Assembly: GCF_009828055.1 (NCBI RefSeq)
Contig: NZ_WTYB01000001.1
Span: 201,183-265,182, forward strand
Reading direction: 5' to 3'
Length of the DNA: 64,000 nt
Origin: Erythrobacter ramosus
GTDB taxonomy: Bacteria; Pseudomonadota; Alphaproteobacteria; Sphingomonadales; Sphingomonadaceae
The notes below the pieces were generated by a model that was not told the origin of the DNA, searched no databases, and saw only the letters and a list, made by a program, of their open reading frames with translations. Positions 40,468-49,483 of the stretch are shown here, in pieces. A program made the translations under genes and the position numbers. Position 1 is the first letter of the stretch. Every line of letters begins with the position of its first letter.

Positions 40468-42257
40468 CCGCTCAGATGCTCCCGCACCACGGCGATGAAA
40501 TCCGGCCCCCAGGTCTCTAACTTTTTCGCCCCCACGCCCGCGATCCCGCCCAGTTCAGCGAGCGTCTCGGGGCATTGGTTCGCCATGTCGCGCAGCACCG
40601 AATCGTGGAAGATGACATAGGCCGGGATGCCGTGTTCGCTGGCAAGTTGCTTGCGCTTGTTCCGCAGCGCTTCGAACAGCGGGCTGCCGATCGGGTTGGG
40701 CACGTCCCCACCGCTGCGCGAGCGGCGACCCCGGCGGGCGCGGACGGGTGGCTCGGCGATGCTGACTCCGGCCTCGCCTTTCAGCACGGCGCGCGCTTCG
40801 GGGCCGAGCATCAGCCCGCCATGCTCGGTCGCCGCCAGCATACCCCTCGCAACCAAGGTGCGCGTCAGCGGGCGCAGCAAAGCCGCTTCGCCCGAACCGA
40901 CGATGCCGAACACCGACAGCGTGTCATGCCCGCGCGTGGTGATCCGCTCGTCGCTCTGGCCAGTCAGCACCTTTTCGATATGGCCGATGCCGAAGCTCTG
41001 CCCGGTGCGATACACGGCGGAGAGCAGCTTGCGCGCCAGCTCGCTCGCATCGACCACTTGCGGCGGATTGTCGCAATTGTCGCAGTTGCCGCACCGGGCG
41101 GGCGGGTGCTCGCCGAAATGCTTGAGCAGGATCGCGCGGCGGCAATCGGGCGCCTCGACCAGCTGTGCCAGCGTGTTGAGCCGCGCCTGTTCGCCCGCGA
41201 GCCGTTCGGGCTCGACATCGCCGAGCCATTGGCGCGCGCGGGCAAAGTCGCTGACGCCCCAGAACAGATGCGCCTCGGCCGGATCCCCGTCCCGCCCGGC
41301 GCGGCCGGTTTCCTGATAATAGGCCTCGATCGACTTGGGCAGGCCGGCGTGGATGACGAAGCGGACGTCGGGCTTGTCGATCCCCATGCCGAAGGCGATG
41401 GTGGCGACCATCACCATGCTTTCGGACGCGACGAACTGCGCCTGCACCGCCGCACGGCGTTCAGGCTCAAGCCCGGCGTGATAGAACGCCGCCTCGCGCC
41501 CGGTGCGGGCGATCTGGGCGGCGATGTCCTCGGTCGCCTTGCGGCTTGGCGCATAGACGATGCCTGCGCCGTCCATCCGTGCGAGAAGATCGGTGATTTG
41601 GCGCGGGCCATTGTCACGCGGCGTGATGGCGTAACGGATGTTGGGCCGGTCGAACCCGGCGACGATCAGGCCTTCATCTGGGATGCCGAGCTGGCGCAGA
41701 ATATCCGCCCGCGTCGCCTGATCGGCGGTGGCGGTAAGCGCGAGGCGCGGGACGTCCGGGAAGCGGTCGAGCACCGGGCGCAGCATCCGGTAATCGGGAC
41801 GGAAATCATGCCCCCATTCGGACACGCAATGCGCTTCATCAATGGCGAAAAGCGAGATGTCGGCGCGCTCGAGCAGCGCCTGAAATCCGGGCGTCGAAGC
41901 ACGTTCCGGGGCGACATAGAGCAGGTCGAGTGCGCCGTTGCGGAAGGCCTCTGCCGTGGCGGCATTATCGCTGTCAGCCGACGTCATCGAAGCGGCACGG
42001 ATACCCGCCGCGCTGGCTGAGCGGATCTGGTCGTGCATCAGCGCGATCAGCGGGGAGATGACGATCGCCGTGCCCGCGCGCGCCAATGCCGGCACCTGAT
42101 AGCACAGGCTCTTGCCCGCACCGGTCGGCATCAGGGCGAGTGTATGCGCGCCCGCCATGACCCGGCTGATCACCGCCTCCTGCTGCCCGCGAAAGGCGGG
42201 AAAGCCAAAGGTGCGGCGCAGGACTTCATGACATTCGGGAGGGGCGACCACGCTCAT
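40464..42257 (-). CDS. recQ: ATP-dependent DNA helicase RecQ
   Basis: A 597-residue 3-to-5 helicase. Motif 0 is [15 protein letters not shown], Walker [25 protein letters not shown] box [20 protein letters not shown], motif [14 protein letters not shown]. The zinc site has [12 protein letters not shown] then [13 protein letters not shown] winged helix follows, and an HRDC domain ([20 protein letters not shown]) closes the protein. Acts in recombination and fork repair. It ends 1 to 4 nt into the convergent TonB-like gene end. Confidence 0.97.
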   Translation of the reverse strand: MSVVAPPECHEVLRRTFGFPAFRGQQEAVISRVMAGAHTLALMPTGAGKSLCYQVPALARAGTAIVISPLIALMHDQIRSASAAGIRAASMTSADSDNAATAEAFRNGALDLLYVAPERASTPGFQALLERADISLFAIDEAHCVSEWGHDFRPDYRMLRPVLDRFPDVPRLALTATADQATRADILRQLGIPDEGLIVAGFDRPNIRYAITPRDNGPRQITDLLARMDGAGIVYAPSRKATEDIAAQIARTGREAAFYHAGLEPERRAAVQAQFVASESMVMVATIAFGMGIDKPDVRFVIHAGLPKSIEAYYQETGRAGRDGDPAEAHLFWGVSDFARARQWLGDVEPERLAGEQARLNTLAQLVEAPDCRRAILLKHFGEHPPARCGNCDNCDNPPQVVDASELARKLLSAVYRTGQSFGIGHIEKVLTGQSDERITTRGHDTLSVFGIVGSGEAALLRPLTRTLVARGMLAATEHGGLMLGPEARAVLKGEAGVSIAEPPVRARRGRRSRSGGDVPNPIGSPLFEALRNKRKQLASEHGIPAYVIFHDSVLRDMANQCPETLAELGGIAGVGAKKLETWGPDFIAVVREHLSG

Positions 42258-42318
42258 GGCCGCGGCCCTAGCCGATCAAACGCGGCGAGGCACCCGAGAC
42301 GGGCGCTCTATCGACCGA

Positions 42319-42873
42319 TTATCGCGCGGCGGCAGCCTTGGCTTCTGCCAGATCGACCACATCGCCCTTGCCGAGTGCCGCACCGGGGGTCGCGATCGTG
42401 CCATCGGCGCGGCGGCCGAGGTTGACCGGACGCGTCAGCCACAGGTCCTGATGGCCGAGAATGCGCCCGTCATGCGCGAGGATCGAGACCGGACCGATCG
42501 GCAAACGGTCCCGCTCGTCGACCAGCACCGGGTCCTCAACCACGATTTCGCTGCCGTATTTCTGCCCCCATTGGCGCAAAGCCAGCATCGCCGGGAGCAG
42601 ATCGAAGCCCTTTTCGGTCAGGCGATATTCGATCTTCCGACGATCATCGGCGCAAGGTTCGCGCTTGAGAATGCCGTGCTCAACCAGCTTGGCGAGGCGG
42701 TTGGAGAGGATGTTGCGGGCAATCCCGAGCTCGCTCAGGAATTCCTCGAAGTGTTTGAGACCGTTGAAACTTGCCCGCAGGATCATGAACGACCAGCGTT
42801 CACCCATCACCTCCAGCGCTTGCGGCAAGCCGCATTCGATAAGTTCGCGCAGCGGTTCTCTCAAATCACCCAT
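42319..42873 (-). CDS. HxlR-family transcriptional regulator
   Basis: A 184-residue winged-helix protein. LIECGLPQALEVMGERWSFM then ILRASFNGLKHFEEFLSELG is the HxlR opening (CPxxxxLxxIGGKWxxxIL with Cys14 present), and ARNILSNRLAKLVEHGILKR the recognition helix. A C-terminal domain of about 75 residues (PVSILAHDGRILGHQDLWLT) is extra and may sense a ligand. It faces the CC_3452 gene across 208 bp. Confidence 0.88.
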   Translation of the reverse strand: MGDLREPLRELIECGLPQALEVMGERWSFMILRASFNGLKHFEEFLSELGIARNILSNRLAKLVEHGILKREPCADDRRKIEYRLTEKGFDLLPAMLALRQWGQKYGSEIVVEDPVLVDERDRLPIGPVSILAHDGRILGHQDLWLTRPVNLGRRADGTIATPGAALGKGDVVDLAEAKAAAAR

Positions 42874-43081
42874 AGGTCGTGTCCCTTCCCCTTCCGGGGT
42901 GATGTGTAACCGCTTTTTGTCGGCCTCACAAAAAAATTTCAGTTTTCAGTTGCAACCCGCAACCTAGTTGGTTAGGTAGCGAATAGCAACCGGTTTCGAA
43001 TCGAAATGTTGCATTGCAAAATAAAGTGATTGAGACCACAGGGGCACTCCCCCTTCAAGGCAACAGGCAAAGGATACCCCG
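42874..43081. promoter_or_regulatory. Divergent regulatory region between the HxlR and CC_3452 genes
   Basis: The 208 bp have several CAACC/GGTTG elements: GTTGCAACC, GCAACC, the palindrome-like AACCTAGTTGGTT (about 42960-42973) and AGCAACCGG. These repeats are the likely operator of the HxlR-type protein. The region is richer in A and T than its flanks, with AAAGTGATTGAG near 43022. No small gene was seen. Confidence 0.5.
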
Positions 43082-43426
43082 ATGATCAACACCCTCTCCA
43101 TTTCGCGCGGCAGCAAGCTCGCCGTCCTCGCCTCGGCGCTGGTTTACACTGGCCTCAGCTTCGGCGTCGCCACCGGCGCTGCCCCGCTTCAGGCCGCTGG
43201 CACCACCTATTACCACGCCACGCTGTCCGCCCCGGCGAGCGAAACCAAGGCAGTCACCGATGGCGTCGCCTGGGCCTGCAAGGACGCGACCTGCGTCGCC
43301 GGCAAGACCACCGCTCGCCCCCTGCGCGTGTGCCGCGGCCTGAACCGCAAGTTTGGCGAAATCGCGACCTTCAAGGTCGATGGTCAGGAAATGGCCGCTG
43401 AAGAACTGGCCAAGTGCAACGGCTGA
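43082..43426 (+). CDS. CC_3452 family exported protein
   Basis: A 114-residue protein with a signal segment (LAVLASALVYTGLSFGVATG) and the mature sequence TTYYHATLSAPASETKAVTD, GVAWACKDATCVAGKTTARP, then LRVCRGLNRKFGEIATFKV with three or four conserved Cys. It matches the family first named from Caulobacter CC_3452, typical of Caulobacterales and Sphingomonadales. Role unknown. A hairpin terminator lies downstream. Confidence 0.88.
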   Translation: MINTLSISRGSKLAVLASALVYTGLSFGVATGAAPLQAAGTTYYHATLSAPASETKAVTDGVAWACKDATCVAGKTTARPLRVCRGLNRKFGEIATFKVDGQEMAAEELAKCNG

Positions 43427-43490
43427 TTTCAGCCTGACATAAGTCCCTCTCTGCACGGCCCTCCTCTCCCTCCGTGACAGAGCTCCACGG

Positions 43491-43535
43491 CCCCCGGCAC
43501 GCTTTCCCCAGAGCGTGGCCGGGGGTTTGGCGTTT
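43491..43535 (+). terminator. Terminator after the CC_3452 gene
   Basis: CCCCCGGC-ACGCT and AGCGT-GGCCGGGGG form a strong stem with one small bulge, followed by TTTGGCGTTTTGG. It lies about 65 nt after the stop. Confidence 0.7.
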
Positions 43536-43562
43536 TGGCCTTGCGCTCGCCCATCCGGGCTA

Positions 43563-43733
43563 GCGTCCTCGGTGCTGTTTCGCGCTGCGCGCGAGCACCT
43601 GCGGGCGCGCGGTCGAGCTTGCGGACCCTACGGGTCCGGGACAGAGCCGATTCGGACCCGTAGGGTCCGCAAGGCCACGCGGCCGCCCCGCAGGTGCCCC
43701 GCAGCGCAGCGAAGGGCTCAGCGCCGAGGACGC
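43563..43733. repeat. Large imperfect palindrome (about 171 bp)
   Basis: The centre is a perfect 21-bp inverted repeat (43618-43638 and 43653-43673, 14-nt loop) whose arms each contain the small hairpin CGGACCC-TAC-GGGTCCG. Outside it, GCACCTGCGGG pairs with CCCGCAGGTGC and GCGTCCTCGG (43563-43572) with CCGAGGACGC (43724-43733). It lies between two convergent genes and carries no convincing coding frame. It resembles a BIME/REP-type paired palindrome. Confidence 0.85.
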
Positions 43734-43772
43734 CCGCGCGGAGGCGCGGAGGCGCGGACGCACACAAAAAAT

Positions 43773-44378
43773 CTAGAGCAGCCCTCCGCCGCGCAATTGC
43801 GCCTCAAGGCTCGCCGCATCGGTGAACAGGTGCGCGTCCCAGCCGCGCGCTTTGGCGGCTGCGATGTTGGCAGGGTTGTCGTCGGTGAAGAACAGGTTCG
43901 CGCCCGCGCGCCCGCTGCGCTGCTCAACGATTTCGTAGATGCGCGGTTCGGGCTTGGCGATTTTCTCGACGCCTGAAACGATGATGTCCTCGAAGTGATC
44001 GAAGATCGGCTGGGTCGGGCGGAACAGGTGCCAAAATTCATCGCCGAAATTGGTCAGGCAGAACAGGGGGACGCCTGCCCCCGCCAACCGCTCGACGATG
44101 GCGTGCGAGCCCGGCACCGGCCCCGGCACAGTCTCGTTGAAGCGGGTCGCGTAAGCATTGATGAGCGATCCGTACGCGGGGAACTGCGCGATCCGTTCCG
44201 GCACCATGTCCGCCAATGCGCGGCCACGGTCATGCTCGAAATGCCATTCCTCGGTCACGACATTGGCGAGGAACCAGTCGAGCTCGTCCCGATCATCGAT
44301 CAGCTTTTCGAACAGCGCAGCCAGCTGCCATTCGAACAGCACCCGACCGACATCGAACACCACCGCTTTGCGCATCAC
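43773..44378 (-). CDS. HAD-superfamily hydrolase (phosphatase-like)
   Basis: A 201-residue HAD protein. Motif I is AVVFDVGRVLFEWQ; the second Asp of DxD is replaced by Gly, as in DVGxV phosphatases of the YihX type. Motif II is LFCLTNFGDEFW, motif III has KPEPRIYEIVEQR, and motif IV FFTDDNPANIAAAKARGWDA. It likely dephosphorylates a small sugar or nucleotide ester. Start at 44378 or 44375 (MM). Confidence 0.88.
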   Translation of the reverse strand: MMRKAVVFDVGRVLFEWQLAALFEKLIDDRDELDWFLANVVTEEWHFEHDRGRALADMVPERIAQFPAYGSLINAYATRFNETVPGPVPGSHAIVERLAGAGVPLFCLTNFGDEFWHLFRPTQPIFDHFEDIIVSGVEKIAKPEPRIYEIVEQRSGRAGANLFFTDDNPANIAAAKARGWDAHLFTDAASLEAQLRGGGLL

Positions 44379-44477
44379 AACCCCAAACCTCTTAGCCCCA
44401 AATGACCGCGGCCCGCGCTCCGGTAAGGAGGCGGGCCGCCAAATTCATCAGCCGCCCATGCCGGGCAGCGGCGCCGT

Positions 44478-44603
44478 TCAGCCCTGGCGGGCCTTGAAGC
44501 GACGGTCGGTCTTGTTGATCACATAGGTGCGGCCGCGGCGACGGATCACGCGGTTATCGCGGTGACGGCCCTTCAGCGACTTCAGGCTATTGACGATCTT
44601 CAT
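44478..44603 (-). CDS. rpmJ: 50S ribosomal protein L36, type B (zinc-free)
   Basis: A 41-residue basic protein, [20 protein letters not shown] then [20 protein letters not shown]. It has none of the Cys/His ligands of zinc-type L36, so it is the YkgO-type form. In many alphaproteobacteria this is the only L36. A start at 44678 would add unrelated residues and is rejected. Confidence 0.95.
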   Translation of the reverse strand: MKIVNSLKSLKGRHRDNRVIRRRGRTYVINKTDRRFKARQG

Positions 44604-44710
44604 GGCGCTCGTTTCCAAAAGAGAAGCGCGCCGGACAAGGCCGACGCGCGTTAAATCGAAGCGTGCCGTTAGCGACACCGGTCTGCGGCGTCAATGCGAA
44701 CCTGCCCCTG

Positions 44711-45730
44711 TCAGCGCCGCAAATCGCGTAATTTGCGCTCCCACGCCAGTGCATGGGCGATGATCGTGTCGAGTTCGGCATGGGCAGGCTGCCACCCAAG
44801 CGTCTGCTTCAGCCGCGCGGGGTGAGAAATCAGCGAATCGGGATCGCCTGCGCGCCGACCTTCGATCCGGCGATCGAGTTTGCGATTCGTCACCCGGTCG
44901 ACCGCGTCGAGCACCTCGTTCACCGAGAACCCCCGGCCATAGCCGCAATTCATCGTCAGCGAGCGTGCAGGCTCGGCAATCAGCGCCTCCAGCGTCTGCA
45001 CATGCGCCGCCGCCAGATCGCTGACATGGATATAGTCGCGCACCCCGGTGCCATCGGGCGTGGCGTAATCGGTGCCGAACACGCTCACCGATTCGCGCAT
45101 TCCCAAGGCCGCCTCGATCGCGACCTTGATGAGATGGGTTGCACCGGCGGTCGATTGCCCGCTGCGCGCCTGCGGATCGGCGCCTGCGACATTGAAATAG
45201 CGCAGCACGCCGAAATTGAGCGGGTGGGCCGCTGCGACATCGGCGAGCATCTGCTCGGTCATCAGCTTTGACCAGCCATAGGGGTTGATCGGGCGCTGCG
45301 GCGTATCTTCGGACACGCCAGGGGAATCTGGCGCGACATCGGGGATGCCATAGGTCGCCGCAGTCGAAGAGAAGATGAAATGCGGCACTCCACCCCTGAC
45401 CGCCGCTTCGATCAGCGCGCGGCTTTTGGCGGTGTTGTTGTGGTAATACTTCAGCGGATCGGCAACGCTTTCCGGCACCACGATCGACCCTGCAAAGTGC
45501 ATGATCGCGCCCGTGCCCTGCTCGGTAAAGATCCGCGCCAGCAAGTCCGCATCGGCGATATCGCCTTCATACAGCGGCACGCCGTCGGGCAGCGCAAAGC
45601 GGAAGCCTGTTGTCAGGTTGTCGATCACCGCCACAGGCCAGCCTGCATCCTGCAAGGCCAGCACCGCGTGACTGCCGATATAGCCCGCGCCGCCGGTCAC
45701 GAGCACGGAAGGTTTGCCGGGAGATGTCAT
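44711..45730 (-). CDS. galE: UDP-glucose 4-epimerase
   Basis: A 339-residue SDR enzyme that converts UDP-glucose and UDP-galactose. NAD binding: SVLVTGGAGYIGSHAVLALQ near the N-terminus. Catalysis: FSSTAATYGIPD has the Ser, and INPYGWSKLMTEQ the Tyr-x-x-x-Lys. NFGVLRYFNVAGADPQ and GTGVRDYIHVSDLAAAHV are family signatures. I chose 45730 (MTSPGKPSVL); the frame is open to 45787 and MIGPSS at 45748 is an alternative. Confidence 0.96.
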   Translation of the reverse strand: MTSPGKPSVLVTGGAGYIGSHAVLALQDAGWPVAVIDNLTTGFRFALPDGVPLYEGDIADADLLARIFTEQGTGAIMHFAGSIVVPESVADPLKYYHNNTAKSRALIEAAVRGGVPHFIFSSTAATYGIPDVAPDSPGVSEDTPQRPINPYGWSKLMTEQMLADVAAAHPLNFGVLRYFNVAGADPQARSGQSTAGATHLIKVAIEAALGMRESVSVFGTDYATPDGTGVRDYIHVSDLAAAHVQTLEALIAEPARSLTMNCGYGRGFSVNEVLDAVDRVTNRKLDRRIEGRRAGDPDSLISHPARLKQTLGWQPAHAELDTIIAHALAWERKLRDLRR

Positions 45731-45850
45731 GGACGAAGGCCCTATCATGCAATCCACTTCAAAATTCTCAACCTGGATCACACACACACGGGTCTGTGCA
45801 CCGGGCCTGCTGCGCCCTATAGTCTGCTGTACACAAAAGGAACCTGCGTC
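45731..45850. promoter_or_regulatory. Divergent region between galE and the lipoprotein gene
   Basis: About 120 bp. A -10-like TATAGT (about 45820-45825) lies 25 nt before the lipoprotein start and an AAAAGGAAC ribosome site precedes it. A short CA repeat (CACACACACAC) lies near 45780. No palindrome is evident. Confidence 0.4.
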
Positions 45851-46483
45851 ATGCTGCCTGCCCGCCTGCTTGCTCCCCTCGCCGCCGCAGCCGCACTGGC
45901 GCTATCGGCTTGTGCGACAACGCCTTACACTGGCCCGGTCGAAGTCACGCGCTTTGTTGCGCCCAGCCCGGCGGGGCTTGGACAAGGCACGATTGCGATC
46001 ACCTTCCCTGACGAGGTGAAGAACGAAAACGCACGCAGTGCCTTTGCCACCGCCGTCAGCGGCGAACTGGCGCGGCTGGGCTATAGTGTGGTCGCGGAAG
46101 GCACGCCCGCCGGGCAGGTCGCAGCGATCCGCACCACCCGCTCGCCGATTGCCGCCGCTCCCGTGCGTGAACGCGGCCCGGTCAGCGTCGGCGTTGGCGG
46201 GCAGACCGGCGGCTTCGGCTCCGGTCTCGGCATGGGGGTCGGCATCAATCTCGGTGGTGGGCGTGAAGGCGCCAATACCATGACCGAATTGTCGGTGCGG
46301 ATCGGCCAGACGGACGGCGCCACCTTGTGGGAAGGCCGCGCGCAGCTGCCAACCGGGGTGAAGTCGCCCTACTCGCAGGTCGATGCCAGCGCCCGCACGC
46401 TCGCTACCGGGTTGTTCAAGGACTTTCCCGGTGGCAATGGCGAGACTGTGACGATCGACGTCAAGAAGCTTCAAGGACGATAA
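45851..46483 (+). CDS. DUF4136-like lipoprotein
   Basis: A 210-residue lipoprotein. The signal [20 protein letters not shown] has a lipobox ending in Cys at about residue 21. The mature part begins [20 protein letters not shown] and has [20 protein letters not shown], a Gly-rich stretch ([20 protein letters not shown]) and [13 protein letters not shown], the pattern of DUF4136-type cell-envelope lipoproteins. The ATG has AAAGGAAC 7 nt upstream. Its stop overlaps the next start (TAATG). Confidence 0.85.
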   Translation: MLPARLLAPLAAAAALALSACATTPYTGPVEVTRFVAPSPAGLGQGTIAITFPDEVKNENARSAFATAVSGELARLGYSVVAEGTPAGQVAAIRTTRSPIAAAPVRERGPVSVGVGGQTGGFGSGLGMGVGINLGGGREGANTMTELSVRIGQTDGATLWEGRAQLPTGVKSPYSQVDASARTLATGLFKDFPGGNGETVTIDVKKLQGR

Positions 46484-47622
46484 TGACCTCTCTTTTCATC
46501 GATGCCGGTTTCGATAGCGGCAATATTGACGTGCTCGGGATCGACGGCGCGACCGCGCGGCTTGCGATCCGGCGCGATAACGAATCCGAGTTCTTTCAGT
46601 GGTTCCACTTCCGGGTGAGCGCGAAGGCGGGCGAGGAAGTGGTGCTGAAGCTGACCGGCCTCAATGCCAGCGCCTATCCCGGCGGCTGGCCGGATTATGA
46701 CGCCTGCGTCAGCGAAGACCGCGCCTATTGGGCGCGTACGGCGAGCACTTTTAACAAGGACGAGGATGGCGGCACTTTGACGGTGCGTTACCTCCCCGCC
46801 ACCGATGTGTTCTGGTGCGCCTATTTCGCACCCTACTCGATGGAGCGGCACCACGATCTGATCGCCGAGACGGCATCGTGCGAGGGGGTCGACTATGTCC
46901 GGCTCGGCACGACGCTCGATGGTCAGCCAATCGACTGCCTCGAACTGGGCGAAGGCGACACGCAGGTGTGGCTCTATGCCCGCCAGCATCCGGGCGAGAC
47001 GCAGGCCGAATGGTGGATGGAAGGCGCGATCGAGTGCCTGACCGATCCCGCCGATCCGGTTGCGCGGGCGCTGCGCAAGGCCTGCCGCATCCACATCGTG
47101 CCAAATTGTAACCCTGATGGTTCGCGGCGGGGACATTTGCGAACCAATGCGGTTGGCACGAACCTGAATCGCGAATGGGCCGATCCGACCCCGGAGCGCT
47201 CGCCCGAAGTGCTGGCGATCCGCAATCGGATGGATCAGACCGGCGTTCACTTCGCGATGGACGTCCATGCGGACGAGGCGATCCCGGCTGTGTTCATCGC
47301 CGGGTTCGATGGCATCCCGTCGTGGACGCAGGCGCAGGGCGATGGCTATGACCGCTACCAGCGCATCCTCGACCGCCGCACGCCCGATTTCCAGACCAAG
47401 CTCGGCTACCCCAAGGCCTCCCCGGGCCGGGCCAACCTGTCGATGAGCACCAACCAGGTCGCCGAACGCTTCGGCGCAGTCGCGATGACGCTGGAGATGC
47501 CCTACAAGGACTTGGCCGACTTCCCTGAGCCGGAGCAAGGCTGGTCACCGGAACGCTGCAAGCTGCTGGGCCGCGAATGCCTGGCGGCGCTGGTGGAGTG
47601 GTTGGAAGGGAAAGACGCCTAA
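46483..47622 (+). CDS. M14-family zinc carboxypeptidase
   Basis: A 379-residue protein. The N-terminal beta domain (residues 1-120, [40 protein letters not shown]) is typical of cytosolic carboxypeptidase-like proteins. The zinc site has [20 protein letters not shown] (H-x-x-E at about 168-171) and [13 protein letters not shown] with the third His; LTLEMPYKD (here [12 protein letters not shown]) supplies the catalytic Glu. It may remove Glu or other C-terminal residues. Translation is coupled to the lipoprotein gene. Confidence 0.9.
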   Translation: MTSLFIDAGFDSGNIDVLGIDGATARLAIRRDNESEFFQWFHFRVSAKAGEEVVLKLTGLNASAYPGGWPDYDACVSEDRAYWARTASTFNKDEDGGTLTVRYLPATDVFWCAYFAPYSMERHHDLIAETASCEGVDYVRLGTTLDGQPIDCLELGEGDTQVWLYARQHPGETQAEWWMEGAIECLTDPADPVARALRKACRIHIVPNCNPDGSRRGHLRTNAVGTNLNREWADPTPERSPEVLAIRNRMDQTGVHFAMDVHADEAIPAVFIAGFDGIPSWTQAQGDGYDRYQRILDRRTPDFQTKLGYPKASPGRANLSMSTNQVAERFGAVAMTLEMPYKDLADFPEPEQGWSPERCKLLGRECLAALVEWLEGKDA

Positions 47623-47631
47623 CCCACCTGC

Positions 47632-48057
47632 CTAGGCAAGGTGAGAGGGCCCAAACGCGTGCGGCAGTAGCGCAGAAAGCGTCACGCGCCGCACGTCGTC
47701 CTTGCTGACGCACAGCACCAGCGGATCGGTAGCGCCCAGCGCGGCGACTTCGTTCAGCACCTGACGGCAGCGGCCGCAGGGCGTGATCGGCTCGGCATCA
47801 GCCTTCAGGCCCACCACCGCGACGGCCACCAATCCGCCGCGCCGGCCTTCGCCAAACGCCTTGGCGACCGCGACAGTCTCGGCACACAGGGCAAGGCCGT
47901 AGCTGGCGTTTTCGACATTGCAGCCGGTGATGACCGCGCCGTCATCGAACAGCAGCGCCGCGCCGACGGGGTAGTCGGAATAGGGCGCATAGGCCTGCTC
48001 CGCCGCGGCAAAGGCGGCGATGATCAGGGCCTGTTCCTGCGCGTCGTCGAGCATCAT
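47632..48057 (-). CDS. cdd: Cytidine deaminase
   Basis: A 141-residue pyrimidine salvage enzyme. GCNVENASYGLALCAETVAV has the zinc-binding Cys and catalytic Glu (C-A-E), and ITPCGRCRQVLNE the other two Cys ligands. YAPYSDYPVGAAL is the substrate-binding part. The start overlaps the stop of the GH25-like gene (ATGATG). Full length for the homotetrameric type. Confidence 0.95.
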   Translation of the reverse strand: MMLDDAQEQALIIAAFAAAEQAYAPYSDYPVGAALLFDDGAVITGCNVENASYGLALCAETVAVAKAFGEGRRGGLVAVAVVGLKADAEPITPCGRCRQVLNEVAALGATDPLVLCVSKDDVRRVTLSALLPHAFGPSHLA

Positions 48058-48782
48058 TTCTGCACCACCACCCATTCAACCGGCTCCGCCGCAGCCTCTG
48101 TCACCAGCGCACTGTTGGCGCTCCATAGCAGCCACGGACGGCCTGCATAGTCGGGCCGCGCCCGGTCGCGCGCCAGCCACAGGTCGCGCGCCAGCGTGGT
48201 TGCGGTGTTGTGACGGTCCTGAAAGGCGGGGGACAGCTTGAGGATCACCGGGCGCCCGGCATGGGTCTCGATCTGGTTGATCAACGTCATCAGCTCGCTT
48301 TCGACCGCCGCATCGCTGACCTTGGGGGTGCAATTATCAGCCAGCCGCGCAAGCCCGATGGCGGGCGGCAGCAGATCGGCATCGCGCGGCACCATCTGGG
48401 CGAACATCCCGCTCTGCGCATCAGCACCCAGACAGGGATCGAAATCGAGCACCACGCCGACCTGCAAGCCCGCCTCCCGCGCGCGGGCGAAGCGGTCAGC
48501 AAAGCCGCCGGATGCGCTTGCTGCCAGCGGCAGATAGACGAACTGCGCGCCCACCGCCTTCAACGTCGCAAATCGCACCTCGCCGCCGCCCGCTGGCACC
48601 AGCGCACCCTGTTCGGGGTAAAGAGTCTCGTTCGGGCGCCAGGCGCGCATGTCCCACCACAGCCATCCCGCAAAGGCGAGGCCGAACAGAATCGCAAGCG
48701 CCGCCATCCGCAGCAGCCACCGCCGCCGACGTCCGCCGCGGCTGCGCGTGCGCTTTGCGCCCTTTGCGCTGGATGCCGCCAT
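48054..48782 (-). CDS. Membrane-anchored GH25-like protein
   Basis: A 242-residue protein. A very basic N-terminus (KRTRSRGGRRRRWLL) precedes one membrane segment (MAALAILFGLAFAGWLWW). The outer part FATLKAVGAQFVYLPLAASA, AREAGLQVGVVLDFDPCLGA and LINQIETHAGRPVILKLSPA follows the beta-barrel order of GH25 muramidases, including the Asp of LDFDP. The first Asp-x-Ser of active GH25 enzymes is not obvious, so activity is uncertain. Confidence 0.72.
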   Translation of the reverse strand: MAASSAKGAKRTRSRGGRRRRWLLRMAALAILFGLAFAGWLWWDMRAWRPNETLYPEQGALVPAGGGEVRFATLKAVGAQFVYLPLAASASGGFADRFARAREAGLQVGVVLDFDPCLGADAQSGMFAQMVPRDADLLPPAIGLARLADNCTPKVSDAAVESELMTLINQIETHAGRPVILKLSPAFQDRHNTATTLARDLWLARDRARPDYAGRPWLLWSANSALVTEAAAEPVEWVVVQK

Positions 48783-48802
48783 GCCTCCGGTGCTCCCCCG
48801 CC

Positions 48803-49336
48803 CTAACCCTTGATGTGCAGCACGCAGATCAGCGTGAACAACCGCCGGGCGGTGGCGAAATCGGTCTCGACCTTGCCCTCCAGCCGTTCGAGCAGCAGTT
48901 CGGCAGCATCATTGTGAATGCCGCGCCGGGCCATGTCGATCGTCTCGATCTCGGCCGGGGTCGCCTTGCGGATCGCCTGATAATAGCTGTCACAGATCGC
49001 GAAATACTCGCGGATCGGGCGGCGGAACCGGGCCATGCCGATCAGCAGGGTTTCCAGCAACTGTCCCGCGGTATCACTGATATCCATGCCGAGCCGTCCA
49101 TCGGTGACCGACAGGTGCAGGTGATACGGACCACTGCTCCCGCGTTCCGCGGAGCGAACCGGCTTGAAGGTGTTTTCTTCGATCAGGTCATAGATCGCCA
49201 CCCGGCGTTCCTGTTCGACATCGGCATTGCGCCACAGAATCGTCGCTTCATCGAGCGTGACCTGAGCAATGCGCTGCGCCCCCGCAGCGCCGGGCGCGGG
49301 AGAAATGGGCAGGGAATCGGGCGGCGGTACAGCCAT
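48803..49336 (-). CDS. UPF0262 family protein
   Basis: A 177-residue protein with the UPF0262 core: ATILWRNADVEQERRVAIYD, LIEENTFKPV, GPYHLHLSVTDGRLGMDISD, and FRRPIREYFAICDSYYQAIR, ending TARRLFTLICVLHIKG. The family is confined to alphaproteobacteria; function is unknown. The start 49336 leaves a 25-residue Pro-rich head. A frame to 49669 runs into the divergent dnaB gene and is rejected. Confidence 0.92.
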   Translation of the reverse strand: MAVPPPDSLPISPAPGAAGAQRIAQVTLDEATILWRNADVEQERRVAIYDLIEENTFKPVRSAERGSSGPYHLHLSVTDGRLGMDISDTAGQLLETLLIGMARFRRPIREYFAICDSYYQAIRKATPAEIETIDMARRGIHNDAAELLLERLEGKVETDFATARRLFTLICVLHIKG

Positions 49337-49483
49337 ATCCCTGCCTTCGCAGATGGAAGGGGCGCACTTCAAGCACTTCGATAGGCTTGGGCACACGCTC
49401 TCCCCACTATCCACAGCGTGCGAAATAAATATTGGCGCGTTCCGCCCTTGCGCGAGGGGGCCGCTGCGGCGCATCAGGCACCG

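Noticed and set aside
40575..42020. Plus-strand frame of 481 codons
   Set aside because: Antisense to recQ.
43429..43976. Frames on both strands across the palindrome
   Set aside because: They only reflect the inverted repeat and high GC; no ribosome site or family, and they run into neighbouring genes.
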